Shown: positions 24,066 to 33,010 of the stretch, piece after piece
Numbering within the stretch: the first letter of the stretch is position 1
Layout of the letters: the number at the start of each line of letters is the position of its first letter
NCBI RefSeq assembly: GCF_011601345.1
Contig: NZ_JAAORB010000033.1
Coordinates: 1-35,983, forward strand
DNA length: 35,983 nt
Source: Roseovarius gahaiensis
GTDB lineage: Bacteria; Pseudomonadota; Alphaproteobacteria; Rhodobacterales; Rhodobacteraceae
Direction: 5' to 3'
Program-made: the position numbers and the translations under genes
The notes under the pieces: model-generated
The model's input: the letters and a program-made list of their open reading frames with translations, nothing else
Databases searched by the model: none
What the model was told of the DNA's origin: nothing

Positions 24066-24155
24066 CGGCATGGTAAATGGCCCCATGCCGCAACGCAGCG
24101 AATTGACAGCGCCACATTATTCCATATAAAAACACTTTGACGTAACAAAATTACG
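24066..24155 (+). promoter_or_regulatory. ecm promoter with two dyads
   Basis: TTGACA (24103-24108), a 16-base spacer and TATAAA (24125-24130) form a strong promoter for ecm. Upstream, a perfect 8-bp dyad CGGCATGG-N9-CCATGCCG (24066-24090) sits where an activator would bind. Downstream of the predicted start, CGTAA-CAAAA-TTACG (24141-24155) could be a repressor site. Neither matches a regulator motif I can name. The divergent acyltransferase gene shares this region. Confidence 0.55.
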
Positions 24156-24178
24156 CAACTTGATTCACGAGGCCCGCC

Positions 24179-26158
24179 ATGTCGCAGACGCAGAACGAAC
24201 CGCAACGGGATCGCCCTTGGCTGATCCGCACCTACGCTGGCCATTCGACTGCCAAGGCCTCGAACGCGCTTTACCGCTCAAACCTTGCGCGCGGGCAAAC
24301 CGGCCTGTCGGTGGCCTTTGATCTGCCCACGCAAACCGGCTATGACAGCGACCACATTCTTGCCAAGGGCGAGGTCGGCAAAGTCGGCGTGCCGGTGTGC
24401 CATCTTGGCGATATGCGCACCCTGTTCGACGATATCCCGCTGGAACAGATGAACACCTCGATGACGATCAACGCCACCGCGCCTTGGTTGTTGTCGCTGT
24501 ATATCGCTGTGGCCGAAGAACAGGGCGCCGATACCAGCCAATTGCAGGGCACTGTTCAGAACGATCTGATCAAGGAATATCTGTCGCGCGGCACCTATAT
24601 CTGCCCGCCCAAACCCTCGCTGAAACTGATCGGCGACGTGGCAGAATATTGCTATACCAACATTCCAAAATGGAACCCGATGAACGTGTGTTCCTACCAC
24701 CTGCAAGAGGCTGGCGCGACACCGCAACAGGAACTGGCTTTTGCGCTGGCCACCGCCACCGCCGTGTTGGACGAATTGAAACCGCGCGTCCCGGCCGAGG
24801 ATTTTCCGCGTCTTGTGGGGCGTATCAGCTTCTTCGTGAACGCGGGCATCCGGTTCGTGACCGAGATGTGCAAGATGCGCGCCTTCGTGGACCTGTGGGA
24901 TGAGATTTGCGCAGAACGCTATGGCGTGGAAGACCCCAAGTACCGCCGCTTTCGCTATGGTGTGCAGGTGAACTCGCTTGGCCTGACGGAACAACAGCCG
25001 GAAAACAACGTTTACCGCATTCTGATCGAAATGCTGGCGGTGACGCTTTCGAAAAAGGCCCGCGCCCGCGCGGTGCAGCTTCCGGCATGGAACGAGGCGC
25101 TTGGCCTGCCCCGCCCGTGGGATCAGCAATGGTCGATGCGGATGCAGCAGATTTTGGCCTATGAGACCGACCTGCTGGAATTCGACGACCTGTTCGATGG
25201 CAACCCGGCGGTCGACGCCAAGGTCGAGGCCCTAAAAGATGGCGCGCGGCACGAGTTGGCCAATATCGACAGCATGGGCGGTGCAGTGGATGCGATCGAA
25301 TACATGAAATCGCGTCTGGTGGATAGCAACGCCGACCGCCTGAACAAGATCGAACGCAATGAAACCGTCGTCGTCGGTGTGAACAAATGGACCGAAGGTG
25401 AACCCAGCCCCCTGATGGGCGAGGATGGCGGCATCATGGTTGTCGATCCGGCGGTCGAGGCCGATCAGATCGGCCGTTTGAACGAGTGGCGCGCCCAGCG
25501 CGACGCGGCAGCGGTTCAAGAGGCGCTGGCCGAATTGCGCGCCGCCGCCGCCGAGGGCCGCAACGTCATGCCCGCCTCGATCAAGGCCGCCAAGGCCGGG
25601 GTCACCACCGGCGAATGGGCCGCGCAGATGCGCGCAGTTCACGGCGAATACCGCGGCCCGACAGGCGTCTCTGGCAGCCCGTCGAACAAGACCGAAGGTC
25701 TGGACGACATCCGCGAAGCGGTCAATGCCGCGTCCGACAAACTGGGCCGCCGCCTGAAATTCCTTGTTGGAAAGCCGGGGCTTGATGGCCACTCCAACGG
25801 GGCCGAGCAAATCGCCTTCCGCGCCCGCGATTGCGGGATGGATATCAGCTATGAAGGTATCCGCCTGACGCCCGAGGAAATCGTCAATGCCGCCATAGAA
25901 GATCAGGCGCATGTGGTGGGCCTGTCGATCCTGTCAGGCAGTCACATCCCGCTGGTCGAAGACCTGATGAACCGGATGCGCGAGGCCGGGCTTGGCGACG
26001 TGCCGGTGATCGTCGGCGGCATCATCCCAGAAGAAGACGCCAAACGCCTGCGCGATATGGGGGTGGCCCGCGTGTATACTCCCAAAGATTTCGAGTTGAA
26101 CACGATCATGATGGATATCGTCACCCTGCTTGATCCCAAGGCGGTGGCTGCCGAGTAA
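24179..26158 (+). CDS. ecm: Ethylmalonyl-CoA mutase
   Basis: A 659-residue coenzyme-B12-dependent mutase converting (2R)-ethylmalonyl-CoA to (2S)-methylsuccinyl-CoA (formerly called MeaA). The TIM-barrel substrate domain (about 1-520) begins with RPWLIRTYAGHSTA and holds LARGQTGLSVAFDLPTQTGYDSD. The C-terminal cobalamin domain (about 520-650) has the DxHxxG motif in GLDGHSNGAEQIA near residue 534. The opening resembles methylmalonyl-CoA mutase, but the length and single-chain form plus the nearby ccr point to Ecm. It has its own strong promoter with two dyads and a weak terminator after it. Confidence 0.95.
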   Translation: MSQTQNEPQRDRPWLIRTYAGHSTAKASNALYRSNLARGQTGLSVAFDLPTQTGYDSDHILAKGEVGKVGVPVCHLGDMRTLFDDIPLEQMNTSMTINATAPWLLSLYIAVAEEQGADTSQLQGTVQNDLIKEYLSRGTYICPPKPSLKLIGDVAEYCYTNIPKWNPMNVCSYHLQEAGATPQQELAFALATATAVLDELKPRVPAEDFPRLVGRISFFVNAGIRFVTEMCKMRAFVDLWDEICAERYGVEDPKYRRFRYGVQVNSLGLTEQQPENNVYRILIEMLAVTLSKKARARAVQLPAWNEALGLPRPWDQQWSMRMQQILAYETDLLEFDDLFDGNPAVDAKVEALKDGARHELANIDSMGGAVDAIEYMKSRLVDSNADRLNKIERNETVVVGVNKWTEGEPSPLMGEDGGIMVVDPAVEADQIGRLNEWRAQRDAAAVQEALAELRAAAAEGRNVMPASIKAAKAGVTTGEWAAQMRAVHGEYRGPTGVSGSPSNKTEGLDDIREAVNAASDKLGRRLKFLVGKPGLDGHSNGAEQIAFRARDCGMDISYEGIRLTPEEIVNAAIEDQAHVVGLSILSGSHIPLVEDLMNRMREAGLGDVPVIVGGIIPEEDAKRLRDMGVARVYTPKDFELNTIMMDIVTLLDPKAVAAE

Positions 26159-26193
26159 TCCAGAAGCGAGTTTAGATCATACCCTGACAAAGC

Positions 26194-26223
26194 AAAGGTC
26201 CGATCAGATGACCGGGCCTTTCA
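26194..26223 (+). terminator. Possible terminator after ecm
   Basis: AAAGGTCCG (26194-26202) pairs with CGGGCCTTT (26213-26221) over nine bases with one G-U pair. The U-run is only three bases, so efficiency is doubtful. It lies between the convergent ecm and DUF4168 genes and may serve both strands. Confidence 0.55.
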
Positions 26224-26249
26224 AAGATTTTTCGCGTCAATCGTGCCGT

Positions 26250-26633
26250 TTATTGGTTATCGGCCTGCATATCTTCAAGCTGTGCCACGATGCGTGCGTT
26301 CAACTCTTCGTCGTTTTGCGCGATGGCACCGATGGCGCGGTATTCGTCGGCGCTCATGTTGTCGACGTCGTCAATCGCGGTGATGGTCGCGGCCTGCGCT
26401 TCTTCGATCAACGCCTGCTGTTCGGCTTCATCCTGTTCTTGCTGGATGCGCGGCATGTATTCTTGGCTCATTTCCTGCACGACCATGACGGCGCTGGCAA
26501 AGGCTTCGATCTGGGTATCGGTGATCGACTCGGCGGTGATGTCTGCCGGCGCGGCCTCTTGGGCGGCCAGCGGGGTTGCCAGTGCCAAGGCAACAGCGGT
26601 CATGATGGGCGTCAGTTTCGATGTGAAGGTCAA
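26250..26633 (-). CDS. Exported DUF4168 protein (TTG start)
   Basis: A 127-residue protein with a clear signal peptide (Lys6, a hydrophobic core around residues 9-22, and cleavage after LAA) and an acidic helical mature part. The mature sequence (TDTQIEAFASAVMVVQEMSQEYMPRIQ) matches DUF4168, a family of unknown function. I set the start at TTG 26633: GGAG lies seven bases before it, and the TTG version gives the n-region lysine the signal peptide needs. The first in-frame ATG (26603) would lose it. It is convergent with ecm. The location is probably periplasmic. Confidence 0.75.
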   Translation of the reverse strand: MTFTSKLTPIMTAVALALATPLAAQEAAPADITAESITDTQIEAFASAVMVVQEMSQEYMPRIQQEQDEAEQQALIEEAQAATITAIDDVDNMSADEYRAIGAIAQNDEELNARIVAQLEDMQADNQ

Positions 26634-26816
26634 TCCATATCTCCGTTTACATGGGTCCGGCCCGGCAATCCCACCGGGCTTGCCTTGGCACATGGGGGAT
26701 CGGACACCGTAGTGCAAACGCCTGAGCGGAAAAATGCCGTTTGGATCCACACATAATCGGCTGGTATGGTTCGGCAATCCGGGCCAAACTCAGCCCACAC
26801 TGCCACAGGAGGCCCC

Positions 26817-27257
26817 ATGCAAACCACCATTCGCCCGCTGAAGCCACAGGACCAAACCGCATGGCGTGCCCTGTGGACGGCCTATCTTGAATTCTACGAA
26901 ACCACCGTGCCCGAGGAGGTTTATCAAACCACCTTTGCCCGCCTGATCGACCCCGACACCCCCCGCCAACAAGCGTTTCTGGCTATACAAGGCGAAACAC
27001 CCGTGGGATTGGTGCATTACATTTACCATCCACATAACTGGCGGATCGAGGACGTGTGTTACCTGCAAGACCTGTATGCCGATTCGTCCGTGCGCGGCAC
27101 CGGCGTGGGCCGGGCCCTGATCGAAGCGGTATATGACGCGGCCGATGCCAATGGCACGCCCTCGGTCTACTGGACGACGCAGGATTTCAATGCAGAGGCC
27201 CGCAAGCTCTATGATCGCATCGCCACGCTAACTCCTTTCATCAAATATCAACGCTGA
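26817..27257 (+). CDS. GNAT family N-acetyltransferase
   Basis: A 146-residue acetyl-CoA-dependent acetyltransferase. The acetyl-CoA pyrophosphate loop is [11 protein letters not shown] (the R-x-x-G-x-G motif), preceded by the CYLQDLYAD strand and followed by [18 protein letters not shown], the usual GNAT C-terminal half. The acceptor is unknown. AGGAGG lies four bases before ATG 26817. The stop is 10 bases before deoD, suggesting co-transcription, but no shared function is evident. Confidence 0.9.
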   Translation: MQTTIRPLKPQDQTAWRALWTAYLEFYETTVPEEVYQTTFARLIDPDTPRQQAFLAIQGETPVGLVHYIYHPHNWRIEDVCYLQDLYADSSVRGTGVGRALIEAVYDAADANGTPSVYWTTQDFNAEARKLYDRIATLTPFIKYQR

Positions 27258-27267
27258 AGGCCCACTT

Positions 27268-27975
27268 ATGACAATCCACATCGCCGCCGCCCCCGGCGAC
27301 ATCGCCCCGACCGTGCTGATGCCCGGCGACCCGATGCGCGCCAAATGGGTGGCGGAAACCTTCTTGGACAATCCGCGCTGCGTTAACGATGTGCGTGGCA
27401 TGTTGGGATACACCGGCACATGGCACGGCAACCCCGTCACCATCCACGGCAGCGGCATGGGCATGCCCAGCCTGTCGATCTATGCCAATGAACTGATCCG
27501 CGACTATGGCGCGCGCACCTTGATCCGCATCGGATCATGCGGGGCGATGCAACCGCATGTGAACCTGCGCGACGTGATCCTTGCAATGACGGCCAGCTCG
27601 ATCAGCACACCGTCTTCCACCCTACTGCGCGAAGTCAACTTTGCCCCCTGCGCCGATTGGGGGCTGTTGCAGGCCGCAGCCAACGCCGCGCAGGCCCACG
27701 GCACGACACCGCATATCGGTGGCATCTGGTCTACGGATACCTTTTATGATGACCGCACCGATCTGACCGATCAGCTAACGCGCCACGGCACGCTGGCCGT
27801 GGAAATGGAAACCGCCGAGCTTTATACGCTGGCCGCCCGCCATCAGGCCCGCGCGCTTTCGGTGCTGACGGTCAGCGACCATTTGCAAACCGGCGCGGCC
27901 CTGCCAAGCGACCAACGTGCAACCGGTTTCGTGGCAATGGTCGAAATTGCCCTTGCCGCGACCTTCCCAGACTGA
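27268..27975 (+). CDS. deoD: Purine-nucleoside phosphorylase, DeoD type
   Basis: A 235-residue enzyme of purine salvage that cleaves purine (deoxy)ribonucleosides with phosphate to base plus (deoxy)ribose-1-phosphate. Typical features are [20 protein letters not shown] at the start, [16 protein letters not shown], the RIGSCGAM loop, VEMETAELY and the catalytic SDH segment. The length matches the hexameric DeoD family. It begins 10 bases after the GNAT gene. No other nucleoside catabolic genes are in the window. Confidence 0.95.
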   Translation: MTIHIAAAPGDIAPTVLMPGDPMRAKWVAETFLDNPRCVNDVRGMLGYTGTWHGNPVTIHGSGMGMPSLSIYANELIRDYGARTLIRIGSCGAMQPHVNLRDVILAMTASSISTPSSTLLREVNFAPCADWGLLQAAANAAQAHGTTPHIGGIWSTDTFYDDRTDLTDQLTRHGTLAVEMETAELYTLAARHQARALSVLTVSDHLQTGAALPSDQRATGFVAMVEIALAATFPD

Positions 27976-28051
27976 ACAGCCCGCAAAATCACGGTTTCCA
28001 TTCCACCGCCTTTCGCGTTTAAATACGTCCGCATTCACATGAGGTCACACC

Positions 28052-28288
28052 ATGCGCCCCGTTTTCGTGAACATCCGCTGCAAGCCCGGCACGTCCTATC
28101 GCATCGCCGAGGAAATCGCCCTGCGCGAAATCCACTCCGAGCTTTACTCGACCTCCGGGCCGTTTGACCTGCTGCTCAAACTTTACATCCCCGAGGGGGA
28201 AGATGTGGGCAAATACATCAACGATCACTTGCTGGACATCAACGGGATCGAACGGACCGAAACCACTCTGACCTTCAAGGCGTTCTGA
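28052..28288 (+). CDS. Stand-alone Lrp/AsnC-type RAM domain protein
   Basis: A 78-residue protein that is only the ligand-sensing (RAM) domain of Lrp/AsnC regulators, without the helix-turn-helix. The core FVNIRCKPGTSYRIAEEIA, the YSTSGPFDLLLKLYIP segment and the GIERTETTLTFKAF end are typical. Such proteins form dimers or higher rings that bind amino acids. Without a DNA-binding part it may sense ligands or tune full-length Lrp proteins. It lies 40 bases before an amino-acid-type binding protein gene, which fits an amino-acid link. That link is inference from position. Confidence 0.9.
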   Translation: MRPVFVNIRCKPGTSYRIAEEIALREIHSELYSTSGPFDLLLKLYIPEGEDVGKYINDHLLDINGIERTETTLTFKAF

Positions 28289-28328
28289 GCCGGTCCGCAA
28301 CACAACAATAAAAGGGAGATACCAAACC

Positions 28329-29471
28329 ATGAAACTCAAATCACTTGTGGCCGCCACTTGCATGGCGCTAAGCGCCACCGCAGCACTGGCCGAGGGCGGC
28401 AAAGTCAAGGTTGGCATGATCACCACCCTGTCCGGCGGTGGGGCTGGGCTTGGCATCGACTCGCGCGATGGCTTTCTGCTGGCGGCCAAGTTGGCAGGTA
28501 ATGACAATCTGGACATCGTGGTCGAAGATGATCAGCGCAAGCCCGACATCGCCGTGCAATTGGCCGACAAGATGATCCAAGCCGAAAAGGTCGATGTGCT
28601 GACCGGTATCGTCTGGTCCAACCTCGCTATGGCCGTTGTTCCGGCGGCCACCGCACAGGGCAAGTTCTACCTGTCCACCAATGCCGCGCCGTCGATGCTG
28701 GCGGGCAAGGGCTGTAACCCCAACTATTTCTCGGTGTCCTACCAGAATGACAATCTGCACGAAGCGGCTGGCGCCTATGTCAAGGATGCGGGCTATACCA
28801 ATCCCTTCATCCTTGCCCCCAATTATCCCGCTGGTCAGGATAGCCTGACAGGATTCAAACGGCTGTATGGCGGTGAACTGGCAGATGAGGTCTACACCAA
28901 GCTGGGCCAAACCGATTACGCCGCCGAAATCGCGCAGATCCGCGCCAGCGGGGCCGATAGCGTCTTTTTCTTCCTGCCCGGCGGCATGGGGATCTCGTTC
29001 CTCAAGCAATATGCTGACAGCGGCCTTGACCTGCCGGTGGTTGGCCCGGCCTTCAGCTTTGATCAGGGTATTCTGCAAGCGGTCGGCGACGCGGCGATGG
29101 GCGTGAAAAACACCAGCCAATGGAACAAGGATATCGACAACGCGGCCAATGCCACCTTTGTCGAAGAGTTCCAGAAAGAATATGACCGCCTACCGTCGCT
29201 TTATGCCGCACAAGGCTATGACACCGCCAACCTGCTGCTTTCGGCCATGGCCAAGGCCGACATATCAGATGCCGATGCCTTCCGCACCGCCCTGAAGGCC
29301 GCCGAGTTTGACAGCGTCCGGGGCGATTTCAGCTTTGCCACCAACAATCACCCCATTCAGGACATTTATGTGCGCGAGGTGATCAAAGAGGGTGACGTGT
29401 TCACAAACAAGATCATCGCCACCGCGCTTGAAGACCATTCAAACGCCTATATCGACGAGTGCAACATGTGA
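28329..29471 (+). CDS. LivK-type periplasmic substrate-binding protein (orphan)
   Basis: A 380-residue type I periplasmic binding protein of the branched-chain amino acid (LivK/LivJ) family. The signal peptide (KLK then a hydrophobic stretch, ALA-E near residue 21) is followed by KVGMITTLSGGGAGLG and a two-lobe Leu/Ile/Val-binding fold. GGGAG lies about ten bases before the ATG. No permease (livH, livM) or ATPase genes follow: the next gene is convergent thiF. The partners must be elsewhere or shared. Related binding proteins also recognise aromatic acids, amides or urea, so the ligand is open. Confidence 0.9.
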   Translation: MKLKSLVAATCMALSATAALAEGGKVKVGMITTLSGGGAGLGIDSRDGFLLAAKLAGNDNLDIVVEDDQRKPDIAVQLADKMIQAEKVDVLTGIVWSNLAMAVVPAATAQGKFYLSTNAAPSMLAGKGCNPNYFSVSYQNDNLHEAAGAYVKDAGYTNPFILAPNYPAGQDSLTGFKRLYGGELADEVYTKLGQTDYAAEIAQIRASGADSVFFFLPGGMGISFLKQYADSGLDLPVVGPAFSFDQGILQAVGDAAMGVKNTSQWNKDIDNAANATFVEEFQKEYDRLPSLYAAQGYDTANLLLSAMAKADISDADAFRTALKAAEFDSVRGDFSFATNNHPIQDIYVREVIKEGDVFTNKIIATALEDHSNAYIDECNM

Positions 29472-29478
29472 TCTGATC

Positions 29479-29508
29479 CGGGTGGGCAGGCCTTGGCTTG
29501 CCCACCCG
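29479..29508. terminator. Bidirectional hairpin between livK-type gene and thiF
   Basis: CGGGTGGGC (29479-29487) pairs perfectly with GCCCACCCG (29500-29508), with further pairs inside. No long U-run follows on either strand. It lies in the 45-base gap between two convergent genes and probably ends transcripts from both sides. Confidence 0.6.
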
Positions 29509-29516
29509 TTTGGCGC

Positions 29517-30482
29517 CTAATCCCCGGCGGCGACCAGAACGATCTCGCCATCCCAGACCTGCGACAGCCGCTCCGCCGCCTGCCATGATCGCAGGCCGGA
29601 CCGGCAGACCAAAACTGCCCTTTGGCCAGTTTGCGGGCGCGGCCCGTCTGGCCCGAATGCCTCAACCGGCAATCGCGTGGCACTGTCGCAGATCAACGCG
29701 GCCTCGCCCGGATCACGTAAATCCACGATGAAATCAGTATCCTGCATGGCTTGTGGCGTGATGAATCCGGGCTGCCAGTCAGGCTCGGGGGCACCATCAA
29801 ATCGAAACCCGCCAAATCGCATCGCACCGGCATCACAGGTTACCATCTGCCCCAAGGGGCTGGGCGACAGCCCCATCACGACCGCCATGACCATCTGCGC
29901 CTGAAGGCTGCCCAGCATCCCCACGACAGGGCCCAGCACGCCATCTTCGGCGCAATTCCCCATGCTTTGCGGCAGGTCCGGGAATATCGCCCGCAAACTT
30001 GGTGCATCACAGCAAAATCCGCCTGCATATCCTTCGGTCTGCGTGACCGAGGCGCTGATAAGCGGCAGATTTACAGCCTTACAATGATCCGACAGGATAT
30101 AACTGGCGGCGAAACTATCGGCGCAATCGACCACAACCTGAACGCCCGCGCAGAAATCTGCCGCGTTCTCAGGGCCAAGCGCGGCCTCGACGGCCTCGAT
30201 CCGGCAGTCGGCGTTCAGGGCGCGCATCGCATTGGCGGCGACGACCGCCTTGGGCTGGCCCAGATCGCCTTGGCGAAATATCGTTTGTCTGTGCAGGTTT
30301 GACAACTCCACGTGATCGGGATCAACCAGCCGGATATGCCCCACCCCGGCTCCGGCCAGATATTGCAGCACCGGCGCAGCCAGCCCGCCGGCCCCGACCA
30401 CCAACAGACGCGCGGCCTGTAGACGGGCTTGGCCCGCATCACCCACACCGGGCACGGCGATTTGGCGGGCATACCGGGTCAT
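29517..30482 (-). CDS. thiF: ThiF-type sulfur-carrier adenylyltransferase with rhodanese domain
   Basis: A 321-residue E1-like enzyme that adenylates the C-terminus of ThiS so it can be thiocarboxylated for thiazole synthesis. The nucleotide loop GAGGLA is at 30-35, with DPDHVELSNLHRQ at 54-66 and the NCAEDGVLGPVVG region. The C-terminal 90 or so residues form a rhodanese-like domain with its active Cys293 in CRSGLRS, so sulfur transfer and activation are on one chain. The two CxxC pairs that bind zinc in E. coli ThiF/MoeB are missing. The ATG overlaps the thiE stop by four bases. A role in molybdopterin synthesis is possible but less likely here. Confidence 0.92.
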   Translation of the reverse strand: MTRYARQIAVPGVGDAGQARLQAARLLVVGAGGLAAPVLQYLAGAGVGHIRLVDPDHVELSNLHRQTIFRQGDLGQPKAVVAANAMRALNADCRIEAVEAALGPENAADFCAGVQVVVDCADSFAASYILSDHCKAVNLPLISASVTQTEGYAGGFCCDAPSLRAIFPDLPQSMGNCAEDGVLGPVVGMLGSLQAQMVMAVVMGLSPSPLGQMVTCDAGAMRFGGFRFDGAPEPDWQPGFITPQAMQDTDFIVDLRDPGEAALICDSATRLPVEAFGPDGPRPQTGQRAVLVCRSGLRSWQAAERLSQVWDGEIVLVAAGD

Positions 30483-31075
30483 CGTGTGGCGACCACCCAT
30501 TCGCGCAGCCGGTTTTCCGGGGCGTCGTTCCATGTGATATCTGTCACCGCCGATACGATATCGGCCCCCGCTTCGAACGCGCCTGCGGCCCTCTCAACGC
30601 TCATGCCGCCGATCGCGACCAGCGGGATATCACCCACCAAGCCTTTCCATTCGCTAAGTTTTTCCAACCCCTGCTGATGCCATTTCATCTGCTTCAGCTT
30701 GGTCGGATAGACAGGCCCAAGCGCCACATAATCCGGGTCCAACGCCAAGGCGCGGTGCAATTCTTCGTGGTCATGCGTGCTAAGGCCCAGCTTGATTCCA
30801 GCCCGACGAATGGCAGGAATATCGGCATCGTCCAAGTCTTCCTGCCCCAGATGCACCCAGTCACAGCCAGCATCAATCGCAGCTTGCCAATAATCATTTA
30901 TGACCAGCGTCGCGCCATACTCTCGGCACAGATCCCGCGCCTGTGCGATTTGCTGGGCAACGATCTGATCTGGCTGATCCTTCACCCGCAATTGCACCAG
31001 CTTCACCCCAAGTGGCAACATCCGCTGCAACCACGCGACATCATCGAAAATCGGATAGAAACGATCCAGCGTCAT
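30479..31075 (-). CDS. thiE: Thiamine-phosphate synthase
   Basis: A 198-residue enzyme that joins HMP-pyrophosphate and the thiazole phosphate to thiamine monophosphate. It is a TIM barrel with the expected motifs: [38 protein letters not shown] and VAIGGM. The fourth position of the HLGQ motif and the Lys after YPT are as in the family. The start overlaps the thiG stop (ATGA at 31072-31075) and the stop overlaps thiF. Slightly short but complete. Confidence 0.95.
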   Translation of the reverse strand: MTLDRFYPIFDDVAWLQRMLPLGVKLVQLRVKDQPDQIVAQQIAQARDLCREYGATLVINDYWQAAIDAGCDWVHLGQEDLDDADIPAIRRAGIKLGLSTHDHEELHRALALDPDYVALGPVYPTKLKQMKWHQQGLEKLSEWKGLVGDIPLVAIGGMSVERAAGAFEAGADIVSAVTDITWNDAPENRLREWVVATR

Positions 31076-31845
31076 TCAAGAAAGGCCTTTCCAATCAATG
31101 GGGTGGATGGTGCCGCCATGTCGCGTGGCGACATCGGATCGGCCTCGAACGCCAGCCGTCCGGCCTCGACCGCGCGGGCAAACCCCTCGGCCATCGCCGC
31201 CGGATCGCCAGCCTTGGCCACGGCGGTGTTCAGCAACACTGAGTCAAACCCCATTTCCATCGCCTGCGCCGCCTGACTGGGCAGGCCAAGCCCCGCGTCA
31301 ACAACCATAGGAATGTCAGGAAATTGCGCCCTAAGGGTCCGCAATCCATAGATATTCGTCAAGCCCAACCCGGTCCCGATCGGTGCGCCCCAAGGCATCA
31401 GCACTTTGCAACCGACCTCCAGCAACCGCTCGGCCAGAACAAGATCTTCGGTGGTGTAGGGGAACACCTCGAACCCGTCCTCGGTCAAAATGCGCGCGGC
31501 TTCGACCAAGCCGAACGGATCGGGCTGCAAGGTATCGGCGTGGCCGATCACCTCTAGCTTGATCCATTTGGTGTCAAACAATTCGCGGGCCATATGGGCT
31601 GTGGTCACCGCCTCGCGCACCGAATAGCACCCGGCCGTGTTGGGCAAAACATGCACGCCCAATTGCGCCACCAGATCCCAAAACGCCGCCCCGGCGCGAT
31701 CTTGGCCCGCCTCGCGCCGCACCGACACCGTGGCAATTCCCGCGCCAGACCGGCGAAACGCCTGTTCCAACACCGCAGGCGAGGGGTATTGCGCCGTGCC
31801 AAGCATCAGGCGCGACCGCACCTCGGTTTCATAAAACGCCACCAT
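31072..31845 (-). CDS. thiG: Thiazole synthase
   Basis: A 257-residue TIM-barrel enzyme that builds the thiazole phosphate carboxylate from 1-deoxy-D-xylulose 5-phosphate, dehydroglycine and ThiS-thiocarboxylate. The Schiff-base lysine is Lys96 in WIKLEVIGH, and [29 protein letters not shown] and [18 protein letters not shown] are typical. It lies three bases after thiS and overlaps thiE. Supply of dehydroglycine by ThiO (aerobic) fits the gene order. Confidence 0.97.
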   Translation of the reverse strand: MVAFYETEVRSRLMLGTAQYPSPAVLEQAFRRSGAGIATVSVRREAGQDRAGAAFWDLVAQLGVHVLPNTAGCYSVREAVTTAHMARELFDTKWIKLEVIGHADTLQPDPFGLVEAARILTEDGFEVFPYTTEDLVLAERLLEVGCKVLMPWGAPIGTGLGLTNIYGLRTLRAQFPDIPMVVDAGLGLPSQAAQAMEMGFDSVLLNTAVAKAGDPAAMAEGFARAVEAGRLAFEADPMSPRDMAAPSTPLIGKAFLE

Positions 31846-31848
31846 TTC

Positions 31849-32046
31849 CTAGCCTCCTTGCCGCGGTGCGACAATTTCCAGACGATCACCTTCGGTCAGC
31901 GTCGTCTGTGCCCGCAAGGGTGCGGGCACGAATGTTTCATTCACCGCTGTCGCCACTTTGGCACCGCCATAGCCCAATTCGTCCAGTATCGCGTCCAATG
32001 CCGTGGCTGAAACGTCGTGGCGCTCACCGTTCACGTTGATCTTCAT
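31849..32046 (-). CDS. thiS: Sulfur carrier protein ThiS
   Basis: A 65-residue ubiquitin-like protein that carries sulfur as a C-terminal thiocarboxylate. The required Gly-Gly ends the protein (64-65), after VAPRQ. The N-terminus MKINVNGERH and the EGDRLEIV strand are family features. It overlaps the end of thiO by 23 bases and lies three bases before thiG, so translation is tightly coupled. Confidence 0.95.
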   Translation of the reverse strand: MKINVNGERHDVSATALDAILDELGYGGAKVATAVNETFVPAPLRAQTTLTEGDRLEIVAPRQGG

Positions 32047-33010
32047 CCATCACCTCCGGTGTTGTGCCCTCAATTACATACTCTGCCACCATCCGGGACA
32101 GCGCCGGGGCCAGCAAGAATCCATGGCGGAACAGGCCGTTCACAAAAATCCTGTCGCCTCGACGCCGAATGCGCGGCAGATTGTCGGCAAAGGCCGGGCG
32201 CGCATCGACACCGATTTCCAGGATCTCGGCCTCTCCAAAGGCCGGATGCAGGGCATAGGCGGCGTTCAGCAATTCCGCCACAGATTTCAACGTGGCCCGG
32301 CTACGTTCACCACTTTCAATTTGCGTCGCGCCCAGCATGAACACCCCGTCGCCGCGCGGCACGATATACAGCGGGTGGCGCGGATGCAGCAGGCGTACTG
32401 GCCTGCTCAATTCAACATCGTGGGTTTGCAGAACAACCATTTCGCCTTTTACGCCGCGCAAATCGGTCAGCACGTCGCGGGCCGCCAATCCGCGACAATC
32501 AATCACCAAATCACCTTCGGGCGCTTCAGCATCAACCGGCACGCCGTTGTGGTCCAACTGATCCCGCAGGTGATCCAGCGCCGCGCGCGGCACGATATGC
32601 GCCTCGTCCTTGAAATACAGCGCGCGGTCAAACCGTGCGCCTAAATCCGGTTCGATGTCTGACAACGCGCTCCTGTCCAGCGCGTTGTGCCGCTCCGTGC
32701 GTCGGGCAAAGCGATCAAGTTCGGCGCGGTCACGGCCAAGCGTGACCACCAGCGATCCTTCCCGGTGCACCTGCACCCCGGCGCGCGCCCACCAGTCGGC
32801 AGCTTCCTGACCCAATCGAACAACGGGTTCCTCGGTGGTTTCACCCTCGCAAAACGGGGCCAGCATACCGCCCGCCCACCATGAACAGGCATGCGGGCCG
32901 GGCTGCGGTTGTGGGTCGACCAGCCGCACGGGGACACCCCGTGCCGTAAGCTCGGTTGCGACACATAGGCCAACCACACCGGCCCCGATGATTGTGATCT
33001 CGCGGCTCAT
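32024..33010 (-). CDS. thiO: Glycine oxidase ThiO
   Basis: A 328-residue FAD-dependent oxidase that converts glycine to dehydroglycine (iminoacetate) for ThiG, using oxygen. The dinucleotide-binding motif is GAGVVG near residue 8, with WWAGGMLAPFCE and CRGLAARD as in DAAO-family enzymes, and a C-terminal NGLFRHGFLLAPALS segment near the flavin. ATG 33010 overlaps the thiD stop by four bases; a GTG two codons upstream is less likely. The use of ThiO rather than ThiH marks an aerobic route. Confidence 0.94.
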   Translation of the reverse strand: MSREITIIGAGVVGLCVATELTARGVPVRLVDPQPQPGPHACSWWAGGMLAPFCEGETTEEPVVRLGQEAADWWARAGVQVHREGSLVVTLGRDRAELDRFARRTERHNALDRSALSDIEPDLGARFDRALYFKDEAHIVPRAALDHLRDQLDHNGVPVDAEAPEGDLVIDCRGLAARDVLTDLRGVKGEMVVLQTHDVELSRPVRLLHPRHPLYIVPRGDGVFMLGATQIESGERSRATLKSVAELLNAAYALHPAFGEAEILEIGVDARPAFADNLPRIRRRGDRIFVNGLFRHGFLLAPALSRMVAEYVIEGTTPEVMDEDQRER

